From NCBI RefSeq assembly GCF_002077945.1, contig NZ_LVYD01000001.1, forward strand, positions 1 through 64,000: 64,000 nt of DNA. The letters run 5' to 3'. The notes under the pieces are model-generated. The model did not search any database. It saw only the letters and a list, made by a program, of their open reading frames with translations, and had not been told where the DNA came from. Both the position numbers and the translations under genes were made by a program. The DNA comes from Niastella vici (GTDB lineage Bacteria; Bacteroidota; Bacteroidia; Chitinophagales; Chitinophagaceae). Shown here piece after piece: positions 45,431 through 54,018 of this stretch; position 1 is the first letter of the stretch; each line of letters begins with the position of its first letter.

Positions 45431-46597
45431 CTACCGGGCCTTTGCAAATGCCTGCTCAATATCAGCGATCAGGTATTCCGGGTCTTCCAACCCCACATAA
45501 AACCGGATCATTTTATGGGCGCGGTTACCGGCATCGAAATTTTCCGGTAAAATGGATGCGCACCGCGGAATTGCAAGGCTTTCATGGCCACCCCAGCTTA
45601 CAGCCATTAGAATATGTCGCAAAGATTCGCAGAAGGTTACAATCTGTTGCATTTTTTCTGCTTTCATTACCATGGTAAACAGCCCACAGGCGCCGCCCAT
45701 TTGCTTTTTGGCCAGGTTTATTTGCGGAAATGAGGGGTCAAAAGGGAAGATCACTTCTTCTACCAGGGGATGTTTTTTCAGGTAGTTGACCACTTTGGTG
45801 GTGGAATTTGAGATACGCTCTAACCGAATGGGCAGGGTGCGCAGGCCCCTGATAAGCAGCCAGGCATTAAAAGGCGTAATGCCATTGCCCATGTTCAGCA
45901 GTTCATTGTCGAATATTTTTTTCATCATCTGGCGGGTGCCGGTGAGCACCCCGGCCACCACATCGCTGTGCCCGCCAATATATTTGGTAGCTGATTGCAA
46001 AACCATATCAATGCCCATGGCAACCGGTTTTTGATACAGGGGCGTGCAGTAACTGTTATCACAAATAGTTATAATATTTTCGGCCCGGGCCAGGTCGGCC
46101 ACGGCGCGCAGGTCCTGCAGGGCAAAATCCCAGCTGTTGGGCGACTCCAGGTAAATGATCTTTGTATTGGGCAAAATGGCCCTTTCGAAATTCTCTATAT
46201 GAGTGCCGTCGATATAAGTAGTGGTTACACCAAACCGGGGCAGAATATTATCAAACATTTTTTGCGCCCAGGTATAAGGGCTTTTTACCGAAACAATATG
46301 ATCACCCGATTGCACATTCGAAAATACAGAGGCAAAGATGGCAGAAGCGCCGCTGTTAAACACCAGGCAGTCTTCCGCTTCATCTAAAGCAGCCAGCTTC
46401 TGGCGAAGGATATCAACTGTAGGATTTAAACCGCGGCTGTACAGGTAGGTGCTGAATTCATCCTCGAACACTTTACGCAATTCTTCCACTTTCTTGAAAG
46501 CAAAATTGCTCGTTTGCATGATGGGGGGAGAAATGGCGCGAAAATATTGCTCCCGATCTTCACCTAATTCATTTAAAATGTACGAAAGGTCGTTCAT
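45431..46597 (-). CDS. Cys/Met-metabolism PLP-dependent enzyme (trans-sulfuration type)
   Basis: 388 residues. Fold-type I gamma-family features: YSRGLNPTVDILRQKLAALDEAEDCLVFNSGASAI, ESPNSWDF, DNSYCTPLYQKP and the PLP lysine Lys205 in SATKYIGGHSD. Relatives include cystathionine gamma-synthase, cystathionine gamma-lyase and methionine gamma-lyase; substrate cannot be fixed. Start overlaps the stop of an amino acid permease gene by 4 nt, so the pair probably takes up and metabolises a (sulfur) amino acid. Confidence 0.88.
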   Translation of the reverse strand: MNDLSYILNELGEDREQYFRAISPPIMQTSNFAFKKVEELRKVFEDEFSTYLYSRGLNPTVDILRQKLAALDEAEDCLVFNSGASAIFASVFSNVQSGDHIVSVKSPYTWAQKMFDNILPRFGVTTTYIDGTHIENFERAILPNTKIIYLESPNSWDFALQDLRAVADLARAENIITICDNSYCTPLYQKPVAMGIDMVLQSATKYIGGHSDVVAGVLTGTRQMMKKIFDNELLNMGNGITPFNAWLLIRGLRTLPIRLERISNSTTKVVNYLKKHPLVEEVIFPFDPSFPQINLAKKQMGGACGLFTMVMKAEKMQQIVTFCESLRHILMAVSWGGHESLAIPRCASILPENFDAGNRAHKMIRFYVGLEDPEYLIADIEQAFAKAR

Positions 46598-47940
46598 GTG
46601 ACTTTTGTTTGTTGAGAAGATTTCTTGAATATGCGTAACACAAAATACAAGATAAAGAAAACTGCGAAAACAAGGCCACTTACCCAGGCCGCTTTGGGTG
46701 TATTAAAGACAATACTGGCGCCCACAAACAGGTACGATGCAATAAAGATCAGGGGCAGTAACGGATACAGCTTCATACGGTAACTATCCTTCTTATCTTC
46801 ACCCACCCCTCTTTTACGTAAAATAAAGATAGTAGCTGCCGAAGTAGCCATGCCAATGGAATCAAGGAATATAGTGTGATCGAGAATTTCATCAAAAGTT
46901 TTAGCATAAAACAACGTAATAAGACAAAGCGCTGTAAATGCAGTGAGCGAAACCAAAATCACATTTCTTTTTATGGTCACCCTTTTAAATATAGCCGGTA
47001 ATACACCTTCGTCGCTCATAGCATACATAACGCGGGGGTTGCTCATCAACAATACATTTACATAAGCAAGCACAGACAGGAATAACAGTACCGATGAAAT
47101 GGCGTAACCTTTTTCCCCGAATAATTTACCGGCAAGAATAGCAGCAATGGATTGTGCTCCTTTTAAGTTATCGAAACCTATCACCTTATAGTAGGTGTAA
47201 TTAATTGTAATATACAGCAACATTATGATAGCAATGCCAAAAAATATCCCTTTTGGTAAAATTTTTGACGGATTCTGAACCTCGCCCCCAAAATTTATCG
47301 TTTGTTGATAGCCGCCATAAGTAAAACTAACGGCAACAAGGCAGGCGCCAAAGGCCCTAAAGATGCTCATAAGGTCATTAGCATCATTTGTGGGCGTGGG
47401 GTTGAACGGCGTAGCATAATCGCCGGTGAACAAGGCGCTGATCAGGAAAACCACCAAGCCTATTTTTATTATGGTCAGTACATTCTGGGTACGGGAACTC
47501 ATTTTAAGCCCCAGCAAATTAACCCCGTAGAAAACAATCACTGCAATTGTTGAAATGATCAACTTGATCGTATTGATATCACTACTGCCCTTAAACAACA
47601 AATTGGCCAGGTACTCTGAGCCTATCAGGGCCACGCCGGCCAGTGAAGCGGCATTGGACACCAGTATGATACAGTTAATGGCAAATGCAACGGATGGATG
47701 ATAACAGTAAGAAAATATTTTATAGTAGCCTCCGGTAACCGGATACCTTGAACCAATTTCAGCATAGGTTAATGCCCCACATAATGCAACCAAACCACCC
47801 ATGATCCAGGCGGCAAAGAACATTTCGGGCGAACCGGCAACACGGGCCACATTCGCCGGAGTACGAAAAATGCCCATGCCTATTACCAGGCTGACGACGA
47901 TCATGGTCAGATCGAACAATTTTAACCGGGAAGACTTCAT
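46594..47940 (-). CDS. APC-family amino acid permease
   Basis: 448 residues, about 12 membrane helices. N-terminal GMGIFRTPANVARVAGSPEMFFAAWIMGGLVALCGALTYAEIGSR is the characteristic first region of the APC superfamily with the broken helix 1 (normally GxG). Imports or exchanges amino acids. Cotranscribed with the PLP enzyme (4-nt overlap). Divergent from the TonB receptor with only 50 nt between starts. Confidence 0.93.
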   Translation of the reverse strand: MKSSRLKLFDLTMIVVSLVIGMGIFRTPANVARVAGSPEMFFAAWIMGGLVALCGALTYAEIGSRYPVTGGYYKIFSYCYHPSVAFAINCIILVSNAASLAGVALIGSEYLANLLFKGSSDINTIKLIISTIAVIVFYGVNLLGLKMSSRTQNVLTIIKIGLVVFLISALFTGDYATPFNPTPTNDANDLMSIFRAFGACLVAVSFTYGGYQQTINFGGEVQNPSKILPKGIFFGIAIIMLLYITINYTYYKVIGFDNLKGAQSIAAILAGKLFGEKGYAISSVLLFLSVLAYVNVLLMSNPRVMYAMSDEGVLPAIFKRVTIKRNVILVSLTAFTALCLITLFYAKTFDEILDHTIFLDSIGMATSAATIFILRKRGVGEDKKDSYRMKLYPLLPLIFIASYLFVGASIVFNTPKAAWVSGLVFAVFFILYFVLRIFKKSSQQTKVT

Positions 47941-47990
47941 TAACGAAAGTTAAAATAATATTTGCATTTACCTTTAGCAATAATTCACTC

Positions 47991-50081
47991 ATGATGATGA
48001 AAAATTGGTTCCTTTTCTTGTACGTCTTGTTAGCAGTGGGGTCGCTTCATGCACAAAAAAATGCACAACCCGATACCACCCGGGTTTTGCAAACGGTGAT
48101 CGTGAAAGGGTATGAGCAGAACCGGCAGTTGAAAGAAGTGTCGGCAGCCATCAATGTTGTAAACGTTGCCCAACTGCAGCGATACAACAATACAAGCCTG
48201 TTGCCCGCACTGAATGCCACGCCCGGCGTGCATATGGAGGAACGTTCGCCCGGTAGCTACCGGTTAAACATACGTGGCAGTACCCTGCGGTCGCCATTCG
48301 GAGTGCGCAATGTAAAGGTGTACTGGAATGGTATTCCGCTCACTGACCCGGGTGGTAATACTTATTTGAACCAACTCAGTTTTTATAATGTCAATTCTAT
48401 TGAAGTACTGAAGGGACCGGCCAGCAGTTTATATGGGGCCGGCACCGGCGGAGCGGTGCTCATCAACAGCTTACCCGATAGCCAGGCACCCGGCATAAAC
48501 CTGCATTATGCAACCGGCAGTTTTAATTTTCAAAACCTCAATGCCCAAATTATAACAGGCAATAGCGATCACAATAATACATTTGGCTATACGCATCAAA
48601 CCAGCGATGGTTATCGCGAACATACCCGCCTGCGGCGTGATGTGGCCACCTGGGAAACCCGGTTCAAGGCAAATGATAAACAGGAGTTATCGGCCTCCGT
48701 GCTCTATGGCGACCTGTATTATCAAACACCCGGCGGCTTAACTGCTGCTCAATACAACACCAATCCGCGCGCTGCACGGCCGGCAGCGGGTGCATTTCCC
48801 AGTGCAGCCGATGCCAAAGCTGCTATATACCAGAAAACATTTTTAGCAGGTCTTACCCATCAATACCGGTTCACCGAAAACTTTCAAAATACATCGGTGG
48901 TATATGGGGCTTTTTCCAATATAAAAAACCCCACCTTCCGCAATTATGAAAGAAGAAGCGAACCACATTTTGGCGGCCGCACTGTTTTTACGTTCAATAA
49001 ACAATGGCAGCAGGCCAGCTTACAGGTATCATTTGGCGGGGAAGGCCAACGTGGGTTCTTCAACACCAAAACATTCGGCAATGCAGGCGGCAATCCCGAT
49101 ACGGTGCAAACCGATGACGATATTGATAATTACATTTATTCAGGATTTATACAAACAGATCTTCATTTACCGGGCAATTGGTCACTGAGCGCAGGCGCCA
49201 GCATCAACAAATCGTCGATCACTATTACAAGGCTTACCGGCCCCCAGATGGGGAAACTGACCGCCAGTTTTAACAGCGAATGGGCGCCGCGGATCGCCCT
49301 GTCGAAAAAACTGCTGCCGGGCATGCTGTTGTATGCCAGTATATCACGTGGATTTTCGCCCCCCACCACTGCAGAGATATTGCCTTCAACCAGCATCATC
49401 AACACCAGCCTGCAGGCTGAACATGGCGTGAATTATGAAGCCGGTATCAAAAGCAACTGGTTACAACAACGCCTGTACGTAGAAGTGAATACGTTCTATT
49501 ACAAACTGAAGAACGCCATTGTACAACGACGCGATGCCAGCGGGGCCGATTATTTTACCAACGCCGGCAGTACGCGGCAACGGGGTATTGAATCGCAGGC
49601 AAGTTACCAGCTGTTGCCAACTGATCACCGGTTTGTAAACAATGCCCGCCTTTGGATCAGCCATACTTATAACAATTTCAGTTATACTGATTTTAAAGTG
49701 GTTGCCACTGATTATTCAGGAAATAAATTACCAGGTGTGGCTACCCATACTGTAACCGCCGGTGTTGATATAAGCACCCGGCCCGGCTGGTATTTAAACC
49801 TTACCTGGTATTACAGCGATCCCATTGCATTGAACGACGCCAATACTGATAAGGCGAGCTCTTATAACCTGGCCGGTGGCCGCACTGGCTGGCGAAAGTC
49901 AATAGGTAAAACCATCCTGATGGACCTGTTTGCCGGCATTGATAATGCGTTCAATGTAACCTATAGCCTGGGAAATGATATCAATGCAACCGGCGGCCGG
50001 TATTACAATGCGGCCCCGGGCGTAAATTATTATGGCGGTGTTTCGTTCCGGTTTAAATGTTTGAAAGGGGCACAGAAATGA
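47991..50081 (+). CDS. TonB-dependent outer-membrane receptor
   Basis: 696 residues starting with three ATG codons (the third, 47997, begins the signal peptide MKNWFLFLYVLLAVGSLHAQ). TonB box-like VLQTVIVKG near residues 33-41, plug domain (NIRGSTLRSPFG, VYWNGIPLTDPGG, IEVLKGPASSLYGAGTGGAVLIN), then a 22-strand-type barrel ending GVSFRFKC. No carboxypeptidase-like N-terminal domain and no SusD partner, so not a polysaccharide system. The cobalamin genes start after it but under their own riboswitch, so a corrinoid or metal chelate is possible but unproven. Confidence 0.92.
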   Translation: MMMKNWFLFLYVLLAVGSLHAQKNAQPDTTRVLQTVIVKGYEQNRQLKEVSAAINVVNVAQLQRYNNTSLLPALNATPGVHMEERSPGSYRLNIRGSTLRSPFGVRNVKVYWNGIPLTDPGGNTYLNQLSFYNVNSIEVLKGPASSLYGAGTGGAVLINSLPDSQAPGINLHYATGSFNFQNLNAQIITGNSDHNNTFGYTHQTSDGYREHTRLRRDVATWETRFKANDKQELSASVLYGDLYYQTPGGLTAAQYNTNPRAARPAAGAFPSAADAKAAIYQKTFLAGLTHQYRFTENFQNTSVVYGAFSNIKNPTFRNYERRSEPHFGGRTVFTFNKQWQQASLQVSFGGEGQRGFFNTKTFGNAGGNPDTVQTDDDIDNYIYSGFIQTDLHLPGNWSLSAGASINKSSITITRLTGPQMGKLTASFNSEWAPRIALSKKLLPGMLLYASISRGFSPPTTAEILPSTSIINTSLQAEHGVNYEAGIKSNWLQQRLYVEVNTFYYKLKNAIVQRRDASGADYFTNAGSTRQRGIESQASYQLLPTDHRFVNNARLWISHTYNNFSYTDFKVVATDYSGNKLPGVATHTVTAGVDISTRPGWYLNLTWYYSDPIALNDANTDKASSYNLAGGRTGWRKSIGKTILMDLFAGIDNAFNVTYSLGNDINATGGRYYNAAPGVNYYGGVSFRFKCLKGAQK

Positions 50082-50174
50082 ATTTAAGCGCGCTTCGGCT
50101 CCGCTCAACGCGCTTAGCCGGGCCCTTCGTATTCGCTCAGGGTTGGTTAAACACACATGCTTTAAAAAATTATA

Positions 50175-50204
50175 TTGGGCGAATAACAACACCCCCTATT
50201 TTTG
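50175..50204 (+). promoter_or_regulatory. promoter of the cobalamin operon
   Basis: TTG (50175-50177), 19-nt spacer, TATTTTTG (50197-50204): complete Bacteroidota -33/-7 promoter. Predicted start near 50210 places the riboswitch at the very 5' end of the transcript. Confidence 0.75.
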
Positions 50205-50562
50205 TTGCGCAAATGGTCTCCATCCTGTTTCGGCTCAGCCGGCACAGGATGGGTGAAAAGGGAAACCGGTGCAAATCCGGTGCTATCCCCGTAGCTGTAA
50301 GTTCTATTCGTGAATGGTGAATGGTGAATGGCTCGCAAATTTTGAAAATTGATTTGCGACATTGCGCCGCCCCAAATTTATTGCCGATTGCCGATTCACG
50401 ACTGTTGAAACTCCATACCACTGTTGATGATGGCCGAATGCCTTATCGATGGGAAGGTTTGAAAACAGTGAACAAGCCAGAAGACCTGCCACTTGCAAAA
50501 TATAGCATCAACGGGCTTTCGGGTGAAAAGCCGGGATGAAGTCAGTCTTTCCCCGGAAAGAC
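50205..50562 (+). ncRNA. cobalamin riboswitch with long variable insert
   Basis: Core motifs in order: GGGAAACCGGTGCAAATCCG (50261-50280 region), GCTATCCCCGTAGCTGTAA (to 50300) and AAGCCAGAAGACCTGCC (50474-50490). These are the B12-box and flanking conserved segments of the Cobalamin family. Between CTGTAA and AAGCCAG lie 173 nt, mostly an imperfect palindrome with tandem TGAATGG units (50311-50331) and an inner hairpin CGCAAAT / ATTTGCG (50334-50358). Two small hairpins after the aptamer, GGCTTT/AAAGCC (50514-50532) and GTCTTTCC/GGAAAGAC (50545-50562), form a plausible expression platform. Expected to repress the operon when adenosylcobalamin is plentiful. Confidence 0.9.
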
Positions 50563-50630
50563 CAATTCATTTCTGCATCTGTTTTCTTTCACCGAAGGCT
50601 CCTATTTTTAATGCTGACAAACATTGGCCT

Positions 50631-50855
50631 ATGTGTAAGCACGAACAAAAAACCTGTCCGCGTTGCCATGCTCCCTTTGAATGTAAAGTAGGCGATGTAA
50701 TACATTGCCAGTGCTATGGCATCAATTTAACGACTGAAGAAAAAGCATTTGTTGAAGATCGTTATACCGATTGTCTTTGCCGCAATTGCCTGCTGGAGTT
50801 AAAACAACGGTATACACTGTTCAAAGAAAAATATTTGTTTAATGATAACAGGTGA
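50631..50855 (+). CDS. small cysteine-rich CWC-family protein
   Basis: 74 residues from ATG at 50631 (MCKHEQKTCPRCHAPFECKVGDVIHC); the open frame extends upstream into the riboswitch and is not translated there. Eight cysteines, arranged CxxC ... C ... C-x-C ... C-x-C-x-x-C, suggest a zinc- or metal-binding fold. First gene after the riboswitch, and its end overlaps cobU by 14 nt, so it belongs to the corrinoid operon; a role in cobalt/corrinoid handling is a guess. Confidence 0.8.
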   Translation: MCKHEQKTCPRCHAPFECKVGDVIHCQCYGINLTTEEKAFVEDRYTDCLCRNCLLELKQRYTLFKEKYLFNDNR

Positions 50856-51384
50856 AGGACTCTCTGGCGGCCTTATATTTATTACCGGTGGCGCCCGCAG
50901 TGGCAAAAGCCGTTACGCCCAGCAACTGGCGCTGCAATTGAGCAATAACCCGGTTTACCTGGCCACCGCCCGCCGTTGGGACGATGATTTTGAAAAACGC
51001 ATTCAACGTCACCGGGACGAACGGGACGAACGCTGGACGAGTATTGAAGAAGAAAAAAATATCAGCGGCCTGGCTTTATCGGGTAAAGTGATCGTGATGG
51101 ATTGTGTTACTTTATGGCTTACCAATTTCTTTACTGATAACAAGTATGATATTGAAAGCAGCCTGCAACAATGCCAGGCTGAAATAGATAAACTGGATAC
51201 AACTACCAATACCTTTATCATCATCAGCAACGAAATTGGGATGGGCACACACGCCGATACAGAGATCGGCAGAAAATTTACCGACCTGCAGGGCTGGGTG
51301 AATCAGTATATTGCGGAAAAGGCCGGTAAGGTGGTGTTTATGGTGAGTGGGATACCGATGGTAATTAAAGCGTCCCGGCTGTAA
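50842..51384 (+). CDS. cobU: adenosylcobinamide kinase / GTP:adenosylcobinamide-phosphate guanylyltransferase
   Basis: 180 residues. P-loop GGARSGKS at residues 16-23, followed by YLATARRWDDDFEKRIQRHRDER, with the acceptor histidine in this HRDER segment, and VMDCVTLWLTNFF. C-terminal ISNEIGMGTHADTEIGRKFTDLQGWVNQYIA is the family signature. Phosphorylates and guanylylates adenosylcobinamide in nucleotide-loop assembly. Possible alternative start at 50860s is less likely given the overlap with the CWC gene. Confidence 0.96.
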   Translation: MITGEGLSGGLIFITGGARSGKSRYAQQLALQLSNNPVYLATARRWDDDFEKRIQRHRDERDERWTSIEEEKNISGLALSGKVIVMDCVTLWLTNFFTDNKYDIESSLQQCQAEIDKLDTTTNTFIIISNEIGMGTHADTEIGRKFTDLQGWVNQYIAEKAGKVVFMVSGIPMVIKASRL

Positions 51385-51428
51385 ATATGGATCTTATTTT
51401 TGCGACCTCTATTAATTAAACCAATTTC

Positions 51429-52493
51429 ATGTCTATTACTTTACAACAACAGTTACAACACATCATCGATCATAAAACTAAACCGTTGGGCGCATTGGGC
51501 CGGCTGGAAGAAATAGCGCTGCAAACAGGCCTGATACAGCAAACAACAAAGCCCGTCATTCAACAACCGCATATCATTGTGTTTGCCGGTGACCATGGCA
51601 TTGCCAAAACAGGACTGGTAAATGCATATCCGCAGGAAGTAACCGCCCAAATGGTGTTGAACTTTGTGCATGGCGGCGCAGCCATCAATGTATTTTGCCG
51701 GCAGCATCGACTAACACTGCAGGTAGTGGACGCAGGTGTAAACTTTGATTTTACATCGAACCCTGTTGATGTTATCAATGCCAAGATCGGTTATGGAACA
51801 AAAAATTATCTGGAAGAACCAGCGATGAGTACGTACGAAGCCATTCAGGCCATTGAAAAAGGAAGATCGATCGTCAATCAGATCGCGGCTTCGGGATGCA
51901 ACTGCATCGGCTTTGGCGAAATGGGCATTGGCAATACATCTTCTGCCACATTGATCATGAGCGCGATCGCGGGGTTACCGGTTGTTGAGTTTACCGGCCG
52001 GGGCGCTGGTTTAGACAATGATCAGTTGCAGAAAAAGATCGATACCCTGCAACAGGTGTATGAAAAGCATGCATTGAACAAGTTGAGTCAACAGCCTATT
52101 GAATTATTGGCGCGCGTAGGCGGTTTCGAGATTGCCATGATGGCCGGCGCCTACCTGGAAGCAGTAAAACAAAAAATGATCATAGTAGTGGATGGCTTTA
52201 TTACCACCGCTGCCCTGCTCATCGCCAATGCCATTTTTATGGCTGAGAAGCATAAGTCATTGGTTTCAGAATTTACTACGTTGATCGATCATTGCATTTT
52301 TGCACATACCAGTCATGAAGCCGGCCATGAAAAGATATTGCGGCATTTAGGTGTTGCCCCTTTATTAAGCCTGGGGATGCGTTTGGGCGAAGGAACAGGA
52401 GCAGCACTGGCCATACCCATGATACAATCGGCGGTAAATTTTCTGAATGAAATGGCCAGCTTTGAAAGCGCCGGTGTAAGCAATAAAGAATAA
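51429..52493 (+). CDS. cobT: nicotinate-nucleotide-dimethylbenzimidazole phosphoribosyltransferase
   Basis: 354 residues, standard length. Motifs: KTKPLGALGRLEEIA (N-terminal), FAGDHGIAKTGLVNAYPQEVTAQMVLNFVHGGAAINVF, GEMGIGNTSSATLIMSAI, GAGLDNDQLQKK, and the C-terminal LGMRLGEGTGAALAIPMI containing the catalytic Glu. Activates the lower ligand base as alpha-ribazole-5'-phosphate. 44 nt after cobU. Confidence 0.97.
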   Translation: MSITLQQQLQHIIDHKTKPLGALGRLEEIALQTGLIQQTTKPVIQQPHIIVFAGDHGIAKTGLVNAYPQEVTAQMVLNFVHGGAAINVFCRQHRLTLQVVDAGVNFDFTSNPVDVINAKIGYGTKNYLEEPAMSTYEAIQAIEKGRSIVNQIAASGCNCIGFGEMGIGNTSSATLIMSAIAGLPVVEFTGRGAGLDNDQLQKKIDTLQQVYEKHALNKLSQQPIELLARVGGFEIAMMAGAYLEAVKQKMIIVVDGFITTAALLIANAIFMAEKHKSLVSEFTTLIDHCIFAHTSHEAGHEKILRHLGVAPLLSLGMRLGEGTGAALAIPMIQSAVNFLNEMASFESAGVSNKE

Positions 52494-52501
52494 ATTCATT
52501 C

Positions 52502-53314
52502 ATGAAAAAAGAGCTGCGCATATTTTTTACGGCCATGATGTTCCTTACGCGGCTACCAGTGCCGCGTTTTGCCGATCATTCGCCCGATTACCTGGAACGG
52601 TCGGTAAAATATTTTCCCCTGATAGGCTGGATAGTAGCCGCCATCAGCGGGTTCCCCTTCCTCGTCTTTAATAAGTACATCAGCGAAGATATTGCCATTG
52701 CAGCCTCTATTATTGCCGGCATCTTAACAACCGGCGCATTTCATGAAGATGGGTTTGCCGATGTGTGTGACGCATTTGGCGGTGGCTGGACAAAAGAAAA
52801 GATCCTGCTGATCATGAAAGACAGCCGCCTGGGTTCCTATGGCGTAATAGGCATGATCGCCATTCTGTTCTGTAAATTTCTATTATTGAAAGAGCTGCCC
52901 AAATTCACGCCCGATCTTCAAAACCCTTCTCTGAATATTTTCTACAATTACCGGTACTTTTTACTCACGCTCATTGCAGCCCATAGCGTAAGCCGGTTGA
53001 TGCCCGTGCTGGTGATGCGGTTTTATGATTATGTGAGCGACCCCGATGGCAGTAAATCAAAACCGGTGGCCACCCGCAAACCAACTATTGGGGCTTTACT
53101 GGTTGCTGCTATTCCAGCCCTGGTCCCTTTCGCCTTTATGAGCTGGCAATTTCTGCTGGCGATTATAACAGTAGTATATGCGGCCTTCAGCCTTGCCAAA
53201 TATTTTAAAAAATGGATCGGGGGTTATACCGGCGATTGCCTTGGGGCTATTCAGCAGGTAAGCGAGTTGTGTTTTTATTTATGTATGATCATTATCTGGC
53301 GCTATATAATTTGA
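52502..53314 (+). CDS. cobS: adenosylcobinamide-GDP ribazoletransferase
   Basis: 270 residues, about six membrane helices. Metal-binding acidic motif GAFHEDGFADVCDAFGGG (about residues 79-96), then MKDSRLGSYGVIG, and C-terminal GGYTGDCLGAIQQVSELCFY. Joins AdoCbi-GDP and alpha-ribazole(-P) to make the final cobamide in the membrane. 8 nt after cobT. Confidence 0.97.
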   Translation: MKKELRIFFTAMMFLTRLPVPRFADHSPDYLERSVKYFPLIGWIVAAISGFPFLVFNKYISEDIAIAASIIAGILTTGAFHEDGFADVCDAFGGGWTKEKILLIMKDSRLGSYGVIGMIAILFCKFLLLKELPKFTPDLQNPSLNIFYNYRYFLLTLIAAHSVSRLMPVLVMRFYDYVSDPDGSKSKPVATRKPTIGALLVAAIPALVPFAFMSWQFLLAIITVVYAAFSLAKYFKKWIGGYTGDCLGAIQQVSELCFYLCMIIIWRYII

Positions 53315-53319
53315 TTGTT

Positions 53320-53378
53320 GATTTCTGATTTAGAGATTTTGGGATTTAAAAAATCCCAAAATCTCTAAATCAGAAATC
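53320..53378. repeat. palindromic repeat family A, copy 3 (perfect 28-bp arms)
   Basis: Left arm 53320-53347 and right arm 53351-53378 are perfectly complementary with a 3-nt loop; each contains GATTTAGAGATTTTGGGATT or its complement. Lies inside the cob operon, between the cobS stop and the cobC ATG (53393, 15 nt after the arm). It may reduce cobC expression or act as a transcript-processing site. Copies 1 and 2 are at about 20.85 and 25.4 kb. Confidence 0.9.
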
Positions 53379-53392
53379 CCGAAATTTGCCCC

Positions 53393-54001
53393 ATGTCAAT
53401 CTATCTTATTCGACATACCACCCCACTCATTGAAAAAGGCGTTTGTTACGGGCAGCTGAATATTGATGTAACAGATACTTTTGAATCAGAAGCTGAGCAA
53501 ATACAACATGCGCTGCCTGCAGACATTGAGCAGGTGTATAGCAGTCCGCTCATCCGTTGTCATAAACTGGCCAGTTATTTATTTCCCGTTCATACCATAT
53601 CCCTTGAACCCGATCTCATGGAGCTGGCTTGCGGTGAATGGGAAGGCATACATTGGGATGCTATTCCGCAGGAGGTGATTGATCCCTGGATGAAAGATTT
53701 TGTGAACGTATGCATACCCGGTGGCGAAAGCTATGTGCAAATGCACAGCCGCGTAACGCAATGTTTTACCAGGATCATCAACGCATCAAAACCCGTAGCG
53801 ATCGTAACGCATGGCGGCGTTATAAGAAGCATTCTGGCGCATATTACGCAAACACCATTGGTTGATTCATTTGGCGCTTTTAAAATTCATTATGGCTGTG
53901 TAATGCAGCTGCAGGCCACACCGGCAGGATTTCGTTATGAAGCCCTGCATAATATCACTACTGAAAAAGAGCAGCACAAGCCCAGTAGTTTTAAAAGATA
54001 G
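53393..54001 (+). CDS. cobC: alpha-ribazole phosphatase (histidine phosphatase)
   Basis: 202 residues. Histidine-phosphatase core: YLIRHTTPL with catalytic His8 (RHT instead of the usual RHG), VYSSPLIRCHKLA, LMELACGEWEG (acid motif) and VTHGGVIRSIL with the second His near residue 139. GVCYGQLNID after the first motif is typical of CobC relatives. Dephosphorylates alpha-ribazole-5'-phosphate or cobalamin-5'-phosphate. Last gene of the corrinoid operon. Confidence 0.88.
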   Translation: MSIYLIRHTTPLIEKGVCYGQLNIDVTDTFESEAEQIQHALPADIEQVYSSPLIRCHKLASYLFPVHTISLEPDLMELACGEWEGIHWDAIPQEVIDPWMKDFVNVCIPGGESYVQMHSRVTQCFTRIINASKPVAIVTHGGVIRSILAHITQTPLVDSFGAFKIHYGCVMQLQATPAGFRYEALHNITTEKEQHKPSSFKR

Positions 54002-54018
54002 GTCGGCACGGCGCTGCG

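Noticed and set aside
47991-50081. TonB receptor named as BtuB
   Set aside because: It lies upstream of, not behind, the cobalamin riboswitch and has no riboswitch of its own; substrate cannot be assigned.
50311-50331. TGAATGG tandem repeat considered as a CRISPR or minisatellite
   Set aside because: Only three 7-bp units without spacers, and they form one arm of a palindrome inside the riboswitch.
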